This document shows positions 16,491-24,388 of a DNA stretch of 64,000 nucleotides, in pieces. Within the stretch, counting starts at the first letter, position 1, and every line of letters begins with the position of its first letter. The DNA comes from CALGYY01 sp964585485 (lineage in GTDB: Bacteria; Bacteroidota; Bacteroidia; Bacteroidales; CAIWKO01). Made by a program: the position numbers and the translations under genes. The notes beneath the pieces are model-generated. The model was not told the origin of the DNA, ran no database searches, and saw only the letters and a list, made by a program, of their open reading frames with translations. The stretch spans positions 1 through 64,000 of the forward strand of contig CAZPDS010000004.1 in the NCBI GenBank assembly GCA_964585485.1, in the 5' to 3' direction.

Positions 16491-17318
16491 GTGAAAAACC
16501 TGATCATCCGCACAGTTACTGGCGCTCTTTTCGTTGCCCTGATTATTGGTTCCGCACTCTGGAATCCGTTGTCCTTCGCGGGCTTGTTCCTGGTTTTTAC
16601 CCTGATTTCTGTGTTTGAGTTTTACCGCATGTTCCGTTCTTCGGAATACCGACCCCAGCTTATAGCAGGGATGATTCTGTGTACTCTTCTATATCTGGCT
16701 GCTATATCGCTTGCCCTGAACCTCATCCCCCTCCCTATTGCCCTGCTTGTATTTCCCCTGATCTTCCTGCCCTTCATCATCGAATTATACCGCAAGCAAG
16801 CCCAAGCTTTCATCAACGTCGCGCTCACATTGCTGCCACTCATCTACATCGCAGCGCCGATGGCGAGTCTCTCCTTCTTCTTCCGCGACCCGCAGCAGAG
16901 TGAACTCTCAACCCCTTACCTGTTGCTAGGATTTTTCATTCTGATCTGGACCGGCGACACCATGGCCTACCTGGGCGGGTGGGCCTTCGGCAAACATCGC
17001 TTGTTTGAACGCATTTCGCCAAAAAAATCCTGGGAAGGCAGCATCATTGGCGGCCTTTTCGCACTCGCCATGGCCTGGTTTCTTTCCCTCTTTTTTACCG
17101 AACTCTCCAGCCTGCAATGGATGGGGATGGCGGCGATAATCATTGTTGCCGGCACCCTCGGCGATCTGGCGGAATCCCTGCTGAAACGAAGTGTCGGCGT
17201 AAAAGATTCCGGCCACATGCTACCCGGCCACGGTGGATTCATGGATCGCTTCGACAGTGTATTTCTCAGCGCTCCTTTCGTTTTTATTTACCTTAACTTT
17301 ATCTCCTCATGCCACTGA
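16491..17318 (+). CDS. cdsA: Phosphatidate cytidylyltransferase
   Basis: Integral membrane enzyme that makes CDP-diacylglycerol from CTP and phosphatidic acid, the precursor of all phospholipids. About eight hydrophobic segments are present. The C-terminal signature reads KRSVGVKDSGHMLPGHGG followed by MDRFDSVFLSAP, and the WTGDTMAYLGGWAFGKH loop with SPKKSWEGSIIGG is also typical. The start is GTG at 16491 (275 aa). The frame extends to an ATG at 16410, but that would overlap the LUD gene by 71 bases and add a non-hydrophobic leader. It overlaps psd by 10 bases. Confidence 0.94.
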   Translation: MKNLIIRTVTGALFVALIIGSALWNPLSFAGLFLVFTLISVFEFYRMFRSSEYRPQLIAGMILCTLLYLAAISLALNLIPLPIALLVFPLIFLPFIIELYRKQAQAFINVALTLLPLIYIAAPMASLSFFFRDPQQSELSTPYLLLGFFILIWTGDTMAYLGGWAFGKHRLFERISPKKSWEGSIIGGLFALAMAWFLSLFFTELSSLQWMGMAAIIIVAGTLGDLAESLLKRSVGVKDSGHMLPGHGGFMDRFDSVFLSAPFVFIYLNFISSCH

Positions 17319-17974
17319 AATTTCATCGCGAAGGAATCCGGATAATTCTCATCACCTTGTCACTACTGGCCTTGGCAAACCTCATTGTCATCTTCTTCAT
17401 GCCCATGAACCTGTGGCTGCACATCCCCTTCTGGATTTTTTGTTTAGTGATACTGGTTCTCATCCTCCGCTTTTTCCGCAAGCCCGGCCGCGGGATCAAT
17501 CCCGGGGAAAACGAAGTACTGAGCGCCGCCGATGGGGTGGTCGTAGCCATTGAAGAAGTGGAAGAACCCGAATACTTTCACGACCGGCGCATTCAGGTTT
17601 CTGTTTTTATGTCCATCCACAACGTACACATTAACTGGTATCCTGTCTCGGGCAAGGTAGCCTACTATAAATACCATCCCGGATCCTATCTCATCGCCCA
17701 CCACCCGAAATCCTCCACCGAGAATGAGCGCACCTCGGTTGTTGTGGAAGACCTCAAAGGCCGGAAAATACTGCTCCGTCAGATTGCCGGCATGGTGGCC
17801 CGCCGTATTGTATGCTACGCGGAAGAAGGAAAAGCCATCACCCAGGGTGATGAGGTTGGTTTTATTAAGTTTGGAAGCCGGGTGGATTTGTTCTTGCCGC
17901 GGGATGCAGAATTAATGGTAAACCTTGGCGACAAAGTGCGCGGCCGGATCTCGACCATTGCAAAGCTTCACTAG
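17309..17974 (+). CDS. psd: Phosphatidylserine decarboxylase (short, PSD-like)
   Basis: Decarboxylates phosphatidylserine to phosphatidylethanolamine. This is the short 221-aa type common in Bacteroidota, with an N-terminal membrane segment pair (about residues 9-50) and a single-domain catalytic part. The autocleavage site that creates the pyruvoyl group lies in IKFGSRVDLFLP (Gly-Ser), and the conserved MSIHNVHINWYPVSG precedes it. It starts within cdsA, so the two PE-pathway steps are coupled. Its stop lies only 2 bases from the stop of the convergent HAD gene, leaving no room for a separate terminator. Confidence 0.93.
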   Translation: MPLKFHREGIRIILITLSLLALANLIVIFFMPMNLWLHIPFWIFCLVILVLILRFFRKPGRGINPGENEVLSAADGVVVAIEEVEEPEYFHDRRIQVSVFMSIHNVHINWYPVSGKVAYYKYHPGSYLIAHHPKSSTENERTSVVVEDLKGRKILLRQIAGMVARRIVCYAEEGKAITQGDEVGFIKFGSRVDLFLPRDAELMVNLGDKVRGRISTIAKLH

Positions 17975-17976
17975 GC

Positions 17977-18678
17977 TTACAGGTACTCCGGAATCTGCGA
18001 CAGATGCCTGATTTCGAAGGTAAACTCCTCACCATTGCACGGCACATCACGGTTAACAAACATTTGGTCCATCCCGCAATTGCGCGCACCCCGCAGGTCC
18101 ACATCCGGATCATCGCCCACCATCAGGCAATCGACCGAACCCGCTTTGATTTTCTGAAGTGCATACTTGAAAATATAAGGCGAAGGCTTCATGGCACCCG
18201 CTTCTTCCGAGGTAATGATGTGCGTGAAATAATCACGTAATCCCGAACGATCGAGTTTTTTGTACTGAACATCCGAAAAGCCATTGGTCAAAACATGCAG
18301 TGCATAATGTGGGCGGAGGTAAGAAAGGGCTTCATGCGTGTACGGAAACAGTTTGGTCATTTCTGAAGTACGCTTAACATACTCCTCCGCGATTTCTGAA
18401 GCCAGCTGCACATCATCCACACCAAAAGCCCGCAGGGTGTACAAAAACCGATTCAGCGACAGGGATTCCCGGCTTGTTTTTCCTTTACGGTAATCATCCC
18501 ATAAACCATCGTTGATTTGGTGGTAGGTTTTCAAAAACACATCCAGCCCGGGCACACCCCTGGATTGCAGCGATCGGCCATCAAAGATCAGGTGCAAGGC
18601 TTCCGCTGAATTGGCATCAAAATCCCACAAGGTGCGATCCAGATCAAAAATAATGTGTTTATACTTCTTTTGCTTCAT
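17977..18678 (-). CDS. HAD-superfamily hydrolase (YjjG-like)
   Basis: Haloacid-dehalogenase-type phosphatase, 233 aa. Motif I is IIFDLDRTLWDFD, motif II HVLTNGFSD, motif III region MKPSPYIFKYALQK and motif IV MVGDDPDVDLRGA. The arrangement with a helical cap and WDFDANS fits the YjjG/5'-nucleotidase-like subgroup, so a pyrimidine nucleotidase role is plausible but unproven. The ATG at 18678 was chosen; a TTG at 18687 overlapping the upstream stop is the alternative. It is the last gene of the hpt-led minus-strand run. Confidence 0.85.
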   Translation of the reverse strand: MKQKKYKHIIFDLDRTLWDFDANSAEALHLIFDGRSLQSRGVPGLDVFLKTYHQINDGLWDDYRKGKTSRESLSLNRFLYTLRAFGVDDVQLASEIAEEYVKRTSEMTKLFPYTHEALSYLRPHYALHVLTNGFSDVQYKKLDRSGLRDYFTHIITSEEAGAMKPSPYIFKYALQKIKAGSVDCLMVGDDPDVDLRGARNCGMDQMFVNRDVPCNGEEFTFEIRHLSQIPEYL

Positions 18679-18683
18679 CCTTT

Positions 18684-19148
18684 TCAATAGCCCGACTGAC
18701 GACCGGTAATACGACCCACCGGCACTCTATACACACAGACTTCATTAACAGAAGGTGCACCAAACGTGAATTCACGTCCCACGTACTTTTTCATTATGAG
18801 ATTCAACACCCGTTGTTTCTCTTCAAAATCATCAATAAATTCAACACTTCCATGCACCAACACGCTTCGGTACTTCATCCCATAGGAACAAGCCACCTCT
18901 TCGTGGGAATGCCGCAACTGATGATCCGTGCTGAAGGCGATACACACACCCGGATGGGCGCGCAAGATATCCATTTTGGTTCCTTCCTGCGCCGAATGCA
19001 GGTATACCACATTGTCGGCAAAAGCAAAGTTGAATGGCAATACATAGGGCTGAGCGTTGGAATCGGCCATACCTACATAGCAAACCTCACAGCGCTGAAT
19101 AATGCGCTCCAGTTCATCGTGATCGAAAATGGGATTGGTTCGTGGCAT
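18684..19148 (-). CDS. Pyridoxamine 5'-phosphate oxidase-related (flavin-binding split-barrel) protein
   Basis: Small protein of 154 aa with the PNPOx-like FMN-binding split-barrel fold. Features are the N-terminal IIQRCEVCYVGMADSNAQPYV strand pair, VVYLHSAQEGTKMDILRAHP, and YRSVLVHGSVEFIDDFEEK, a pattern shared with 5-nitroimidazole reductase (NimA)-like proteins. True PdxH enzymes are longer, so pyridoxamine oxidation is not implied. It follows the PAP2 gene by 3 bases and is followed 5 bases later by the HAD gene. Confidence 0.82.
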   Translation of the reverse strand: MPRTNPIFDHDELERIIQRCEVCYVGMADSNAQPYVLPFNFAFADNVVYLHSAQEGTKMDILRAHPGVCIAFSTDHQLRHSHEEVACSYGMKYRSVLVHGSVEFIDDFEEKQRVLNLIMKKYVGREFTFGAPSVNEVCVYRVPVGRITGRQSGY

Positions 19149-19151
19149 AAA

Positions 19152-19760
19152 TTAGGATTTTGATGGGTCGTTATTTGAATTCTTGTCAGATCTGGCTTGC
19201 ATCACCCTACGATCAAGGTAGCGGAAAGCACTGCCGAGCGAAAGTCCGATCCCCGCTCCTACCGCAGCACCGCAAAGTACATCGCCCGGGTAATGAACGC
19301 CCAGGTATATTCGGCTGTACGCAATCAGCGCCGCACAAAGCATCACCGCCACGGTGAAATTCCGGACTTTTTTATGAAAGAGAACGGAAAAAAAACCGGC
19401 CAACCCAAAATAATTCGCCGCGTGCGAGGAGATAAAGCCATAGGTTCCGCCTGCATAATCACGAACCATGTGCACATGGTCACGGATAGCCGGATCGTGG
19501 GTTGGACGAAGGCGCTCAAAAACTTCTTTAAACAAACGTACCGATACAACATCCGTAATGGCGATGAGAATCGCTGTCGCCAAAAGAACATATAAGGTCC
19601 GGATGTGAAAATGACGAATACACAGATAGAGCAGCAGGAGGTACAAGGGGAACCAGGTCATCGGGCGCGAAACATACCACATCAGTTCATCAAAGAAAGG
19701 GTTATGCAGGCTGTTCAGCCACAAGAATAATTCCTGATCCCAGCGAATAATTGTTTCCAT
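19152..19760 (-). CDS. PAP2-family phosphatase (undecaprenyl-diphosphatase-like)
   Basis: Membrane phosphatase of the PAP2 family, 202 aa with about five to six transmembrane segments. The three motifs are KEVFERLRPTHD (motif 1, K-x6-RP), SSHAANYFG (motif 2, SxH form of PSGH) and SRIYLGVHYPGDV (motif 3). Such proteins recycle undecaprenyl pyrophosphate or dephosphorylate lipid phosphates; the exact substrate is not readable from sequence. The hydrophilic C-terminus is Asn/Ser/Lys-rich. It is downstream of obg by 13 bases. Confidence 0.9.
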   Translation of the reverse strand: METIIRWDQELFLWLNSLHNPFFDELMWYVSRPMTWFPLYLLLLYLCIRHFHIRTLYVLLATAILIAITDVVSVRLFKEVFERLRPTHDPAIRDHVHMVRDYAGGTYGFISSHAANYFGLAGFFSVLFHKKVRNFTVAVMLCAALIAYSRIYLGVHYPGDVLCGAAVGAGIGLSLGSAFRYLDRRVMQARSDKNSNNDPSKS

Positions 19761-19773
19761 GCCGAATTCTTTA

Positions 19774-20766
19774 TTATTGCGTCATCAATTTCCACAGCAG
19801 ATCCTTCAAATCGTTCAATCCCTTTCCACTAACGGAAGAAATGACGACCGACGGCAGCGTGCGGGGAAGATCCTTTTTAAGGCTTGTGATCATCTCGTCG
19901 TCGAGCATATCCGCTTTTGTAACCGCCAGCAGACGGGGCTTATCCAATAATTCCGGGTTAAAGTTCTCCAGCTCATTAAGCAAAATATCATACTCTTTCG
20001 CGATATCCGGACTATCCACCGGCACCATAAACAGCAACACGGCATTTCGCTCAATGTGGCGCAGGAAGCGTAATCCAAGACCCTTGCCCTCACTGGCCCC
20101 TTCAATAATGCCCGGAATATCGGCAATCACGAACGAACGATCGTCACGGTAGCTCACCACGCCGAGATTTGGCGTCAGCGTGGTAAATGGGTAATCAGCA
20201 ATTTCGGGTTTGGCCGCGGAAAGTACCGACAGCAGGGTAGATTTTCCGGCATTGGGGAAACCCACCAAACCGACATCGGCGAGGATTTTGAGTTCGAGGA
20301 CGCACCAGGCTTCAATTCCTTCTTCGCCCGGCTGCGCGTAGCGCGGAGTTTGGTTGGTTGCCGATTTAAAATGGTTGTTGCCCTGGCCACCTCGTCCCCC
20401 TTTGAGCAAAATCTTTTGTTCACCGTCACTGGTTATTTCACATGCCAACTCCCCGGTATCCGCAAAACGAGCCATCGTTCCCAGGGGGACTTCGATGACG
20501 ACATCCTTCCCATCCGCTCCCGTCATCAGTTGCTTACTTCCGGACTTACCGTCTTCCGCCATCAGGTGTTTGGTGTAGCGAAGGTGCAACAGGGTCCACA
20601 GCTGAGCATTTCCTTTCAGAATAACATGGCCTCCCCGACCGCCATCACCGCCGTCGGGGCCGCCTTTGGGTACAAATTTCGCACGGTGCAAATGCGTAGA
20701 ACCCGCGCCACCGTTCCCGGACCGGCAAAATATCTTAACATAGTCCACAAAATTCGGACTTCCCAT
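19774..20766 (-). CDS. obg: GTPase Obg (CgtA)
   Basis: Obg GTPase, needed for maturation of the large ribosomal subunit and linked to the stringent response. The glycine-rich N-terminal Obg fold is clear (GNGGAGSTHLHRAKFVPKG, GGDGGRGGHVILKG). The G domain has G1 GFPNAGKSTLLS, G3 DIPGIIEGASEG and G4 VTKADM. At 330 aa it ends after the G domain, lacking the C-terminal OCT domain or acidic tail of some relatives. It lies between adk and a PAP2 gene in a minus-strand run. Confidence 0.96.
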   Translation of the reverse strand: MGSPNFVDYVKIFCRSGNGGAGSTHLHRAKFVPKGGPDGGDGGRGGHVILKGNAQLWTLLHLRYTKHLMAEDGKSGSKQLMTGADGKDVVIEVPLGTMARFADTGELACEITSDGEQKILLKGGRGGQGNNHFKSATNQTPRYAQPGEEGIEAWCVLELKILADVGLVGFPNAGKSTLLSVLSAAKPEIADYPFTTLTPNLGVVSYRDDRSFVIADIPGIIEGASEGKGLGLRFLRHIERNAVLLFMVPVDSPDIAKEYDILLNELENFNPELLDKPRLLAVTKADMLDDEMITSLKKDLPRTLPSVVISSVSGKGLNDLKDLLWKLMTQ

Positions 20767-20796
20767 GATCGTTCCCTTCTTTAAAAATATGTGCGT

Positions 20797-21372
20797 TTAC
20801 TTTTTGATGCTATCAATCACCTCCGATATCTGGTGAAAGACCTCACCAATTTCATGCATGCCATCGACAATGCTGAGCTTCCCCTGCTGTTTATAGTACT
20901 CGACCAGCGGATGCGTTTGCTGATAATAAACATCCAGCCGTTTACGAATGGTTTCCTCGTTATCGTCGGAGCGTCCTGAAAGACGGGCACGATGCAAAAT
21001 ACGTTGATGCAGTTCTTTTTCATCCACGGCCAATACAATCACTTTGTTGATCGGAACACCACGTTCTTCCAGCATCGCGTCCAGCGCAGAGGCCTGGGGT
21101 AATGTCCGCGGGAATCCGTCAAAGACAAACCCATTGGATCCATCACTGGTACGTACCACATCTTCCACCATGCGGAGGATAACATCATCCGGAACCAGCA
21201 TACCCTGGTCTATCAGTCTTTTTGCTTCATTACCCAGGGGCGTCCCTGCCGCGATGGCCGCACGCAACATATCGCCGGTTGAAAGATGATGCATCTTGTA
21301 TTTTTCGATAAGCAGGGCCGACTGTGTGCCCTTGCCCGTACCGGGCGCTCCGAAGATAACAATATTCATCAT
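20797..21372 (-). CDS. adk: Adenylate kinase
   Basis: Interconverts ATP plus AMP with two ADP. The P-loop is GAPGTGKGT, followed by HLSTGDMLRAAI (AMP-binding), FDGFPRTLPQA and a short LID without the zinc cysteines (ARLSGRSDDNEETIRKRL). This is the short-LID 191-aa form typical of Bacteroidota. The ATG at 21372 (MMNIVIFG) was chosen because the longer frame begins with GTG at 21417 and adds residues that the family lacks. It lies between hpt and obg. Confidence 0.96.
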   Translation of the reverse strand: MMNIVIFGAPGTGKGTQSALLIEKYKMHHLSTGDMLRAAIAAGTPLGNEAKRLIDQGMLVPDDVILRMVEDVVRTSDGSNGFVFDGFPRTLPQASALDAMLEERGVPINKVIVLAVDEKELHQRILHRARLSGRSDDNEETIRKRLDVYYQQTHPLVEYYKQQGKLSIVDGMHEIGEVFHQISEVIDSIKK

Positions 21373-21468
21373 ACCACTAAGATTTTCTGTTAAGCCGGGG
21401 TTTATTTGTTTTAGCACATTCCGTTTTATCAGTCGTATTCATGACGCATCATGCATTTCATTGATGGA

Positions 21469-22008
21469 TCAGGATTCCACAATCTTGTATATATCCGGAA
21501 GATTGCGGCCCAGGCCATCGTAATCCAAGCCATAACCGACAATAAAATCGTTGGGAATGCTCAGCCCGATATAATCGACCGGAAAGCTTTTTTGAAAGGC
21601 CTCAGGCTTAAAAAGAAAAGTCACAATGCGCACTGAGGCCGGTTGCTTCTCGCTCAGTTGTTCCAGCAAATGCTCCATGGTGATGCCTGAATCAATAATA
21701 TCTTCAAGGATAACGACATCGCGGTTTTTCAAATCTTCAGAGAGACCAATCAGCTGTTTAACCTCGCCCGTGGTGTGGGCGCCTGCGTAGGAAGACAATT
21801 TAACGAAAGAAATTTCGCAATTCAGGTTTACCCGCTTCATCAGATCAGCGGCAAACATAAAAGAACCGTTCAGGATGACTAAAAACAAGGGAATTTTCCC
21901 TTTCAGGTCTTCATTAAGCCGAAGAGCCAGATCGTCCACTGCTTTTTGAACCGTGGCCGAAGGTATGGATAATGCGAAAGTTTTATCTTTCAGGGTGACG
22001 GTACGCAT
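21469..22008 (-). CDS. hpt: Hypoxanthine phosphoribosyltransferase
   Basis: Purine salvage enzyme joining hypoxanthine or guanine to PRPP. The PRPP-binding motif is VVILEDIIDSGITMEHLL; FLVILNGSFMFAADLMKRV and VDYIGLSIPNDFIVGYGLDYDG match the type I PRTase core and hood. Length 179 aa is standard. It leads the minus-strand run hpt-adk-obg-PAP2-flavin protein-HAD and is divergent from purE, so two purine genes share one intergenic region. Confidence 0.95.
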   Translation of the reverse strand: MRTVTLKDKTFALSIPSATVQKAVDDLALRLNEDLKGKIPLFLVILNGSFMFAADLMKRVNLNCEISFVKLSSYAGAHTTGEVKQLIGLSEDLKNRDVVILEDIIDSGITMEHLLEQLSEKQPASVRIVTFLFKPEAFQKSFPVDYIGLSIPNDFIVGYGLDYDGLGRNLPDIYKIVES

Positions 22009-22090
22009 GATCTGCCGGAGTTTTACAGGATTATTTCAGAATATTCAGCGAATATACGAAACCTAATCGTCCCCAAAGCGATAAAATAAT

Positions 22091-22098
22091 TATTTTTG
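22091..22098 (+). promoter_or_regulatory. Putative -7 element of purE
   Basis: TATTTTTG is an exact TAnnTTTG match, 34 bases before the purE ATG. On the opposite strand TCGCTTTG (22081-22074), one base off consensus, could serve hpt. No -33 TTG is seen for either. Confidence 0.5.
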
Positions 22099-22132
22099 GG
22101 GCTGAAAACATCAAACCAAAACCTCAACACTT

Positions 22133-22636
22133 ATGACTCCTCTTGTAAGTATCATCATGGGCAGCACCTCTGATCTTCCAATTATGGAAGATGCTGCAAA
22201 ATTTCTCGACGACATGGAAATTCCTTTTGAGATGAATGCCCTGTCGGCCCACCGGACACCGGATGAGGTAATGGATTTTGCGCGGGGGGCCCACGGACGC
22301 GGGGTTAAGGTCATTATTGCCGGGGCCGGCATGGCCGCACATCTTCCGGGCGTGGTAGCCGCCATGACGCCGCTGCCAGTCATCGGTGTTCCCATCAAAG
22401 CCAGCCTGAATGGCCTTGATAGTATCTTATCCATGCTGCAAATGCCTCCGGGAATTCCCGTAGCCACCGTGGCGGTGAACGGGTCCCGCAACGCCGCCAT
22501 TCTGGCCATGCAAATCCTGGCCACCGGCGATGAGGCGATGCTGAAGAAAGTTACCACTTTTAAAAAGAACCTTAAAAGTAAAATCGTTAAGGCGAATGAA
22601 GAATTGACCTGTGTTAACTATAAGTTCAAAGTATAA
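22133..22636 (+). CDS. purE: N5-carboxyaminoimidazole ribonucleotide mutase
   Basis: Class I PurE, converting N5-CAIR to CAIR in purine synthesis. The nucleotide-binding start SIIMGSTSDLPIM, the catalytic-loop SAHRTPDEV and GAGMAAHLPGVVA, and VNGSRNAAILAMQIL are all present. Length 167 aa is normal. No purK is adjacent. A strong terminator follows at 22679-22716. Confidence 0.96.
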   Translation: MTPLVSIIMGSTSDLPIMEDAAKFLDDMEIPFEMNALSAHRTPDEVMDFARGAHGRGVKVIIAGAGMAAHLPGVVAAMTPLPVIGVPIKASLNGLDSILSMLQMPPGIPVATVAVNGSRNAAILAMQILATGDEAMLKKVTTFKKNLKSKIVKANEELTCVNYKFKV

Positions 22637-22678
22637 AGATCCGGCGCCGGCTTACTATGCATTGCGTTTGGCGTAAAC

Positions 22679-22716
22679 AAAAAAAAGAGGCTGCTGAAAG
22701 GCAGTCTCTTTGTTTT
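22679..22716. terminator. Bidirectional terminator between purE and the GapN-like gene
   Basis: AGAGGCTGC (22686-22694) pairs with GCAGTCTCT (22701-22709) with one G-T pair, flanked by an A-run on one side and a T-rich tract on the other. It can stop purE (plus) and the GapN-like gene (minus). The same hairpin type recurs at 30571, 53721 and 55533. Confidence 0.75.
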
Positions 22717-22739
22717 ATAGCCGGTGTTTAAAACACGCC

Positions 22740-24362
22740 TTAGAAAATATAATCGGTGTTTAAAAAATTGGAACTGCGTCCCCGAATGATGCGGGTCAGG
22801 ATTTCCTTGTTCAGGGGTTCATTTTTGGCCGCAACCAGCGTCCGTATAGAAAAACAGCGCAGGGCATCGCTGACACTCAACGTGCCTTCCGCGGAGTCCT
22901 TCTTTCCCGTAAAGGGAAAGGAATCGGGGCCTCGCTGACACTGGCTGTTGATGTTCAGACGGCAAACCTGATTGGTAAGCGGGTCAATTAAGTGTCCAAT
23001 CACAACAGGGTCTTTACCGAAAATGCTCGCCTGCTGACCGTAGTCGGATCCGATAATATAGCGGATAGGTTCGGCAATGTCACGAAAGGGAACCACCGGA
23101 ATTACCGGCCCAAACTGCTCGGCGGTATATAGTTTCATCTGCGAAGTAACGGGATAGAGCACCGCCGGAAACATCAGCGATTCGCTGTGTACCCCCCCTG
23201 CGTCATTGATCACCCGGGCCCCGTGTGCTTCGGCATCCTGAATGTACTCCGTCATATACGTCGTTTTATTTTGCTCCGGCAAGGGCGTAATCTGCACGCC
23301 ATTTTCCCAGGGCATGCCCACTTTCAGGGCCGAGACGGCGGCCGAAAACTTCGCGAGAAACGCGGGGGCAATTTCTTCCTGAACAAAGAGGATTTTCAAG
23401 GCTGTGCATCGCTGCCCGTTAAAGGAAAGCGAACCCAGCACACATTCTTTCACGGCGAGATCAAGATCCGCATCATTAAGAATGATGCCCGGATTCTTCG
23501 CACCGAGGCCCAGCACCGAGCGAAGGCGGTTTGGGCGGGGATGCTGTTTATTCAGAAGATTAGCCACCCGGGCCGATCCGATGAAGGCCAGCACGTCGAT
23601 ACGCCCCGATTCCATAAGGGGCCCCACAACGACCTGACCATCGCCATAGATTGTATTAACCACGCCCGGGGGGAAAGATTCCTGAAACGCTTTCAGCAAG
23701 GGCTGAAAGAAAAGTGCGCCGTGCTTGGCCGGCTTAAAGATGGCCGTATTGCCCATGATCAGCGCTGGAATCAAGGTGGTGAACGTTTCGTTCAGCGGAT
23801 AATTAAAAGGACCCATGCAAAGCACGACCCCCAGGGGCGCCCGCCGTATCTGACCCATAATGCCCTGCTCAATAACAAAGCGTGATGAAACACGATCAAG
23901 ATCCTTCAGGGCATTCACGGTTTCGATTATATAATCCACCGTCCGGTCAAACTCTTTGCAGGAGTCCGCATAGTTTTTACCAATTTCCCACATCAGCAGG
24001 TTCACCATCAAGGCTCGCTGCGCCTTCATCCGGACGGTAAATTCAAGCACGCAGTCAATACGCTGTTCCACCAGCATTGTGGGCCAGGTGCCCGCTCCGA
24101 AATCATAGGCCTTACAGGCCGCATCCAGGGCCTCCAGTGCTTCGTTGGCGCCAAGCAAGGGGTAACTACCGAGCACCACCGGACGAAGTCCGTCGGGTGA
24201 GCGCACCGAAACGGGCGACAACACTTCCTGCTGTGCGCCTTGCCAAAGCCGGATTTCGCCATTGATGAGGTACTCCCGTTGATGAAGTACCTCAACCCTG
24301 AATTCCTCAGGGATGTCAGCCTTGACGGGAAAGGCTTGCGTCAATGATGCCGGAGTAATCAT
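22740..24362 (-). CDS. Aldehyde dehydrogenase, GapN-like (NADP-dependent glyceraldehyde-3-phosphate dehydrogenase type)
   Basis: Aldehyde dehydrogenase superfamily protein of 540 aa resembling non-phosphorylating GAPDH. The catalytic cysteine lies in SFNGQRCTALK and the cofactor-binding loop in GPFNYPLNETFTTLIPALIMGN, with IFKPAKHG. The motif that normally reads ELGGKNP is GLGAKNP here, so the general-base glutamate at that spot is Gly. The ATG at 24362 is preferred to a TTG at 24392 that overlaps the upstream stop. It follows the nucleotide-sugar gene by 26 bases. If active it would oxidise GAP to 3-phosphoglycerate with NADPH formation, bypassing one ATP-forming step. Confidence 0.8.
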   Translation of the reverse strand: MITPASLTQAFPVKADIPEEFRVEVLHQREYLINGEIRLWQGAQQEVLSPVSVRSPDGLRPVVLGSYPLLGANEALEALDAACKAYDFGAGTWPTMLVEQRIDCVLEFTVRMKAQRALMVNLLMWEIGKNYADSCKEFDRTVDYIIETVNALKDLDRVSSRFVIEQGIMGQIRRAPLGVVLCMGPFNYPLNETFTTLIPALIMGNTAIFKPAKHGALFFQPLLKAFQESFPPGVVNTIYGDGQVVVGPLMESGRIDVLAFIGSARVANLLNKQHPRPNRLRSVLGLGAKNPGIILNDADLDLAVKECVLGSLSFNGQRCTALKILFVQEEIAPAFLAKFSAAVSALKVGMPWENGVQITPLPEQNKTTYMTEYIQDAEAHGARVINDAGGVHSESLMFPAVLYPVTSQMKLYTAEQFGPVIPVVPFRDIAEPIRYIIGSDYGQQASIFGKDPVVIGHLIDPLTNQVCRLNINSQCQRGPDSFPFTGKKDSAEGTLSVSDALRCFSIRTLVAAKNEPLNKEILTRIIRGRSSNFLNTDYIF

Positions 24363-24388
24363 GGTATTGAGTTTTAGGTATGGATCGT

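Noticed and set aside
23187..23885. 232-codon plus-strand frame inside the GapN-like gene
   Set aside because: Antisense shadow of a conserved dehydrogenase; low-complexity His/Arg/Gly composition typical of a reverse-strand frame.
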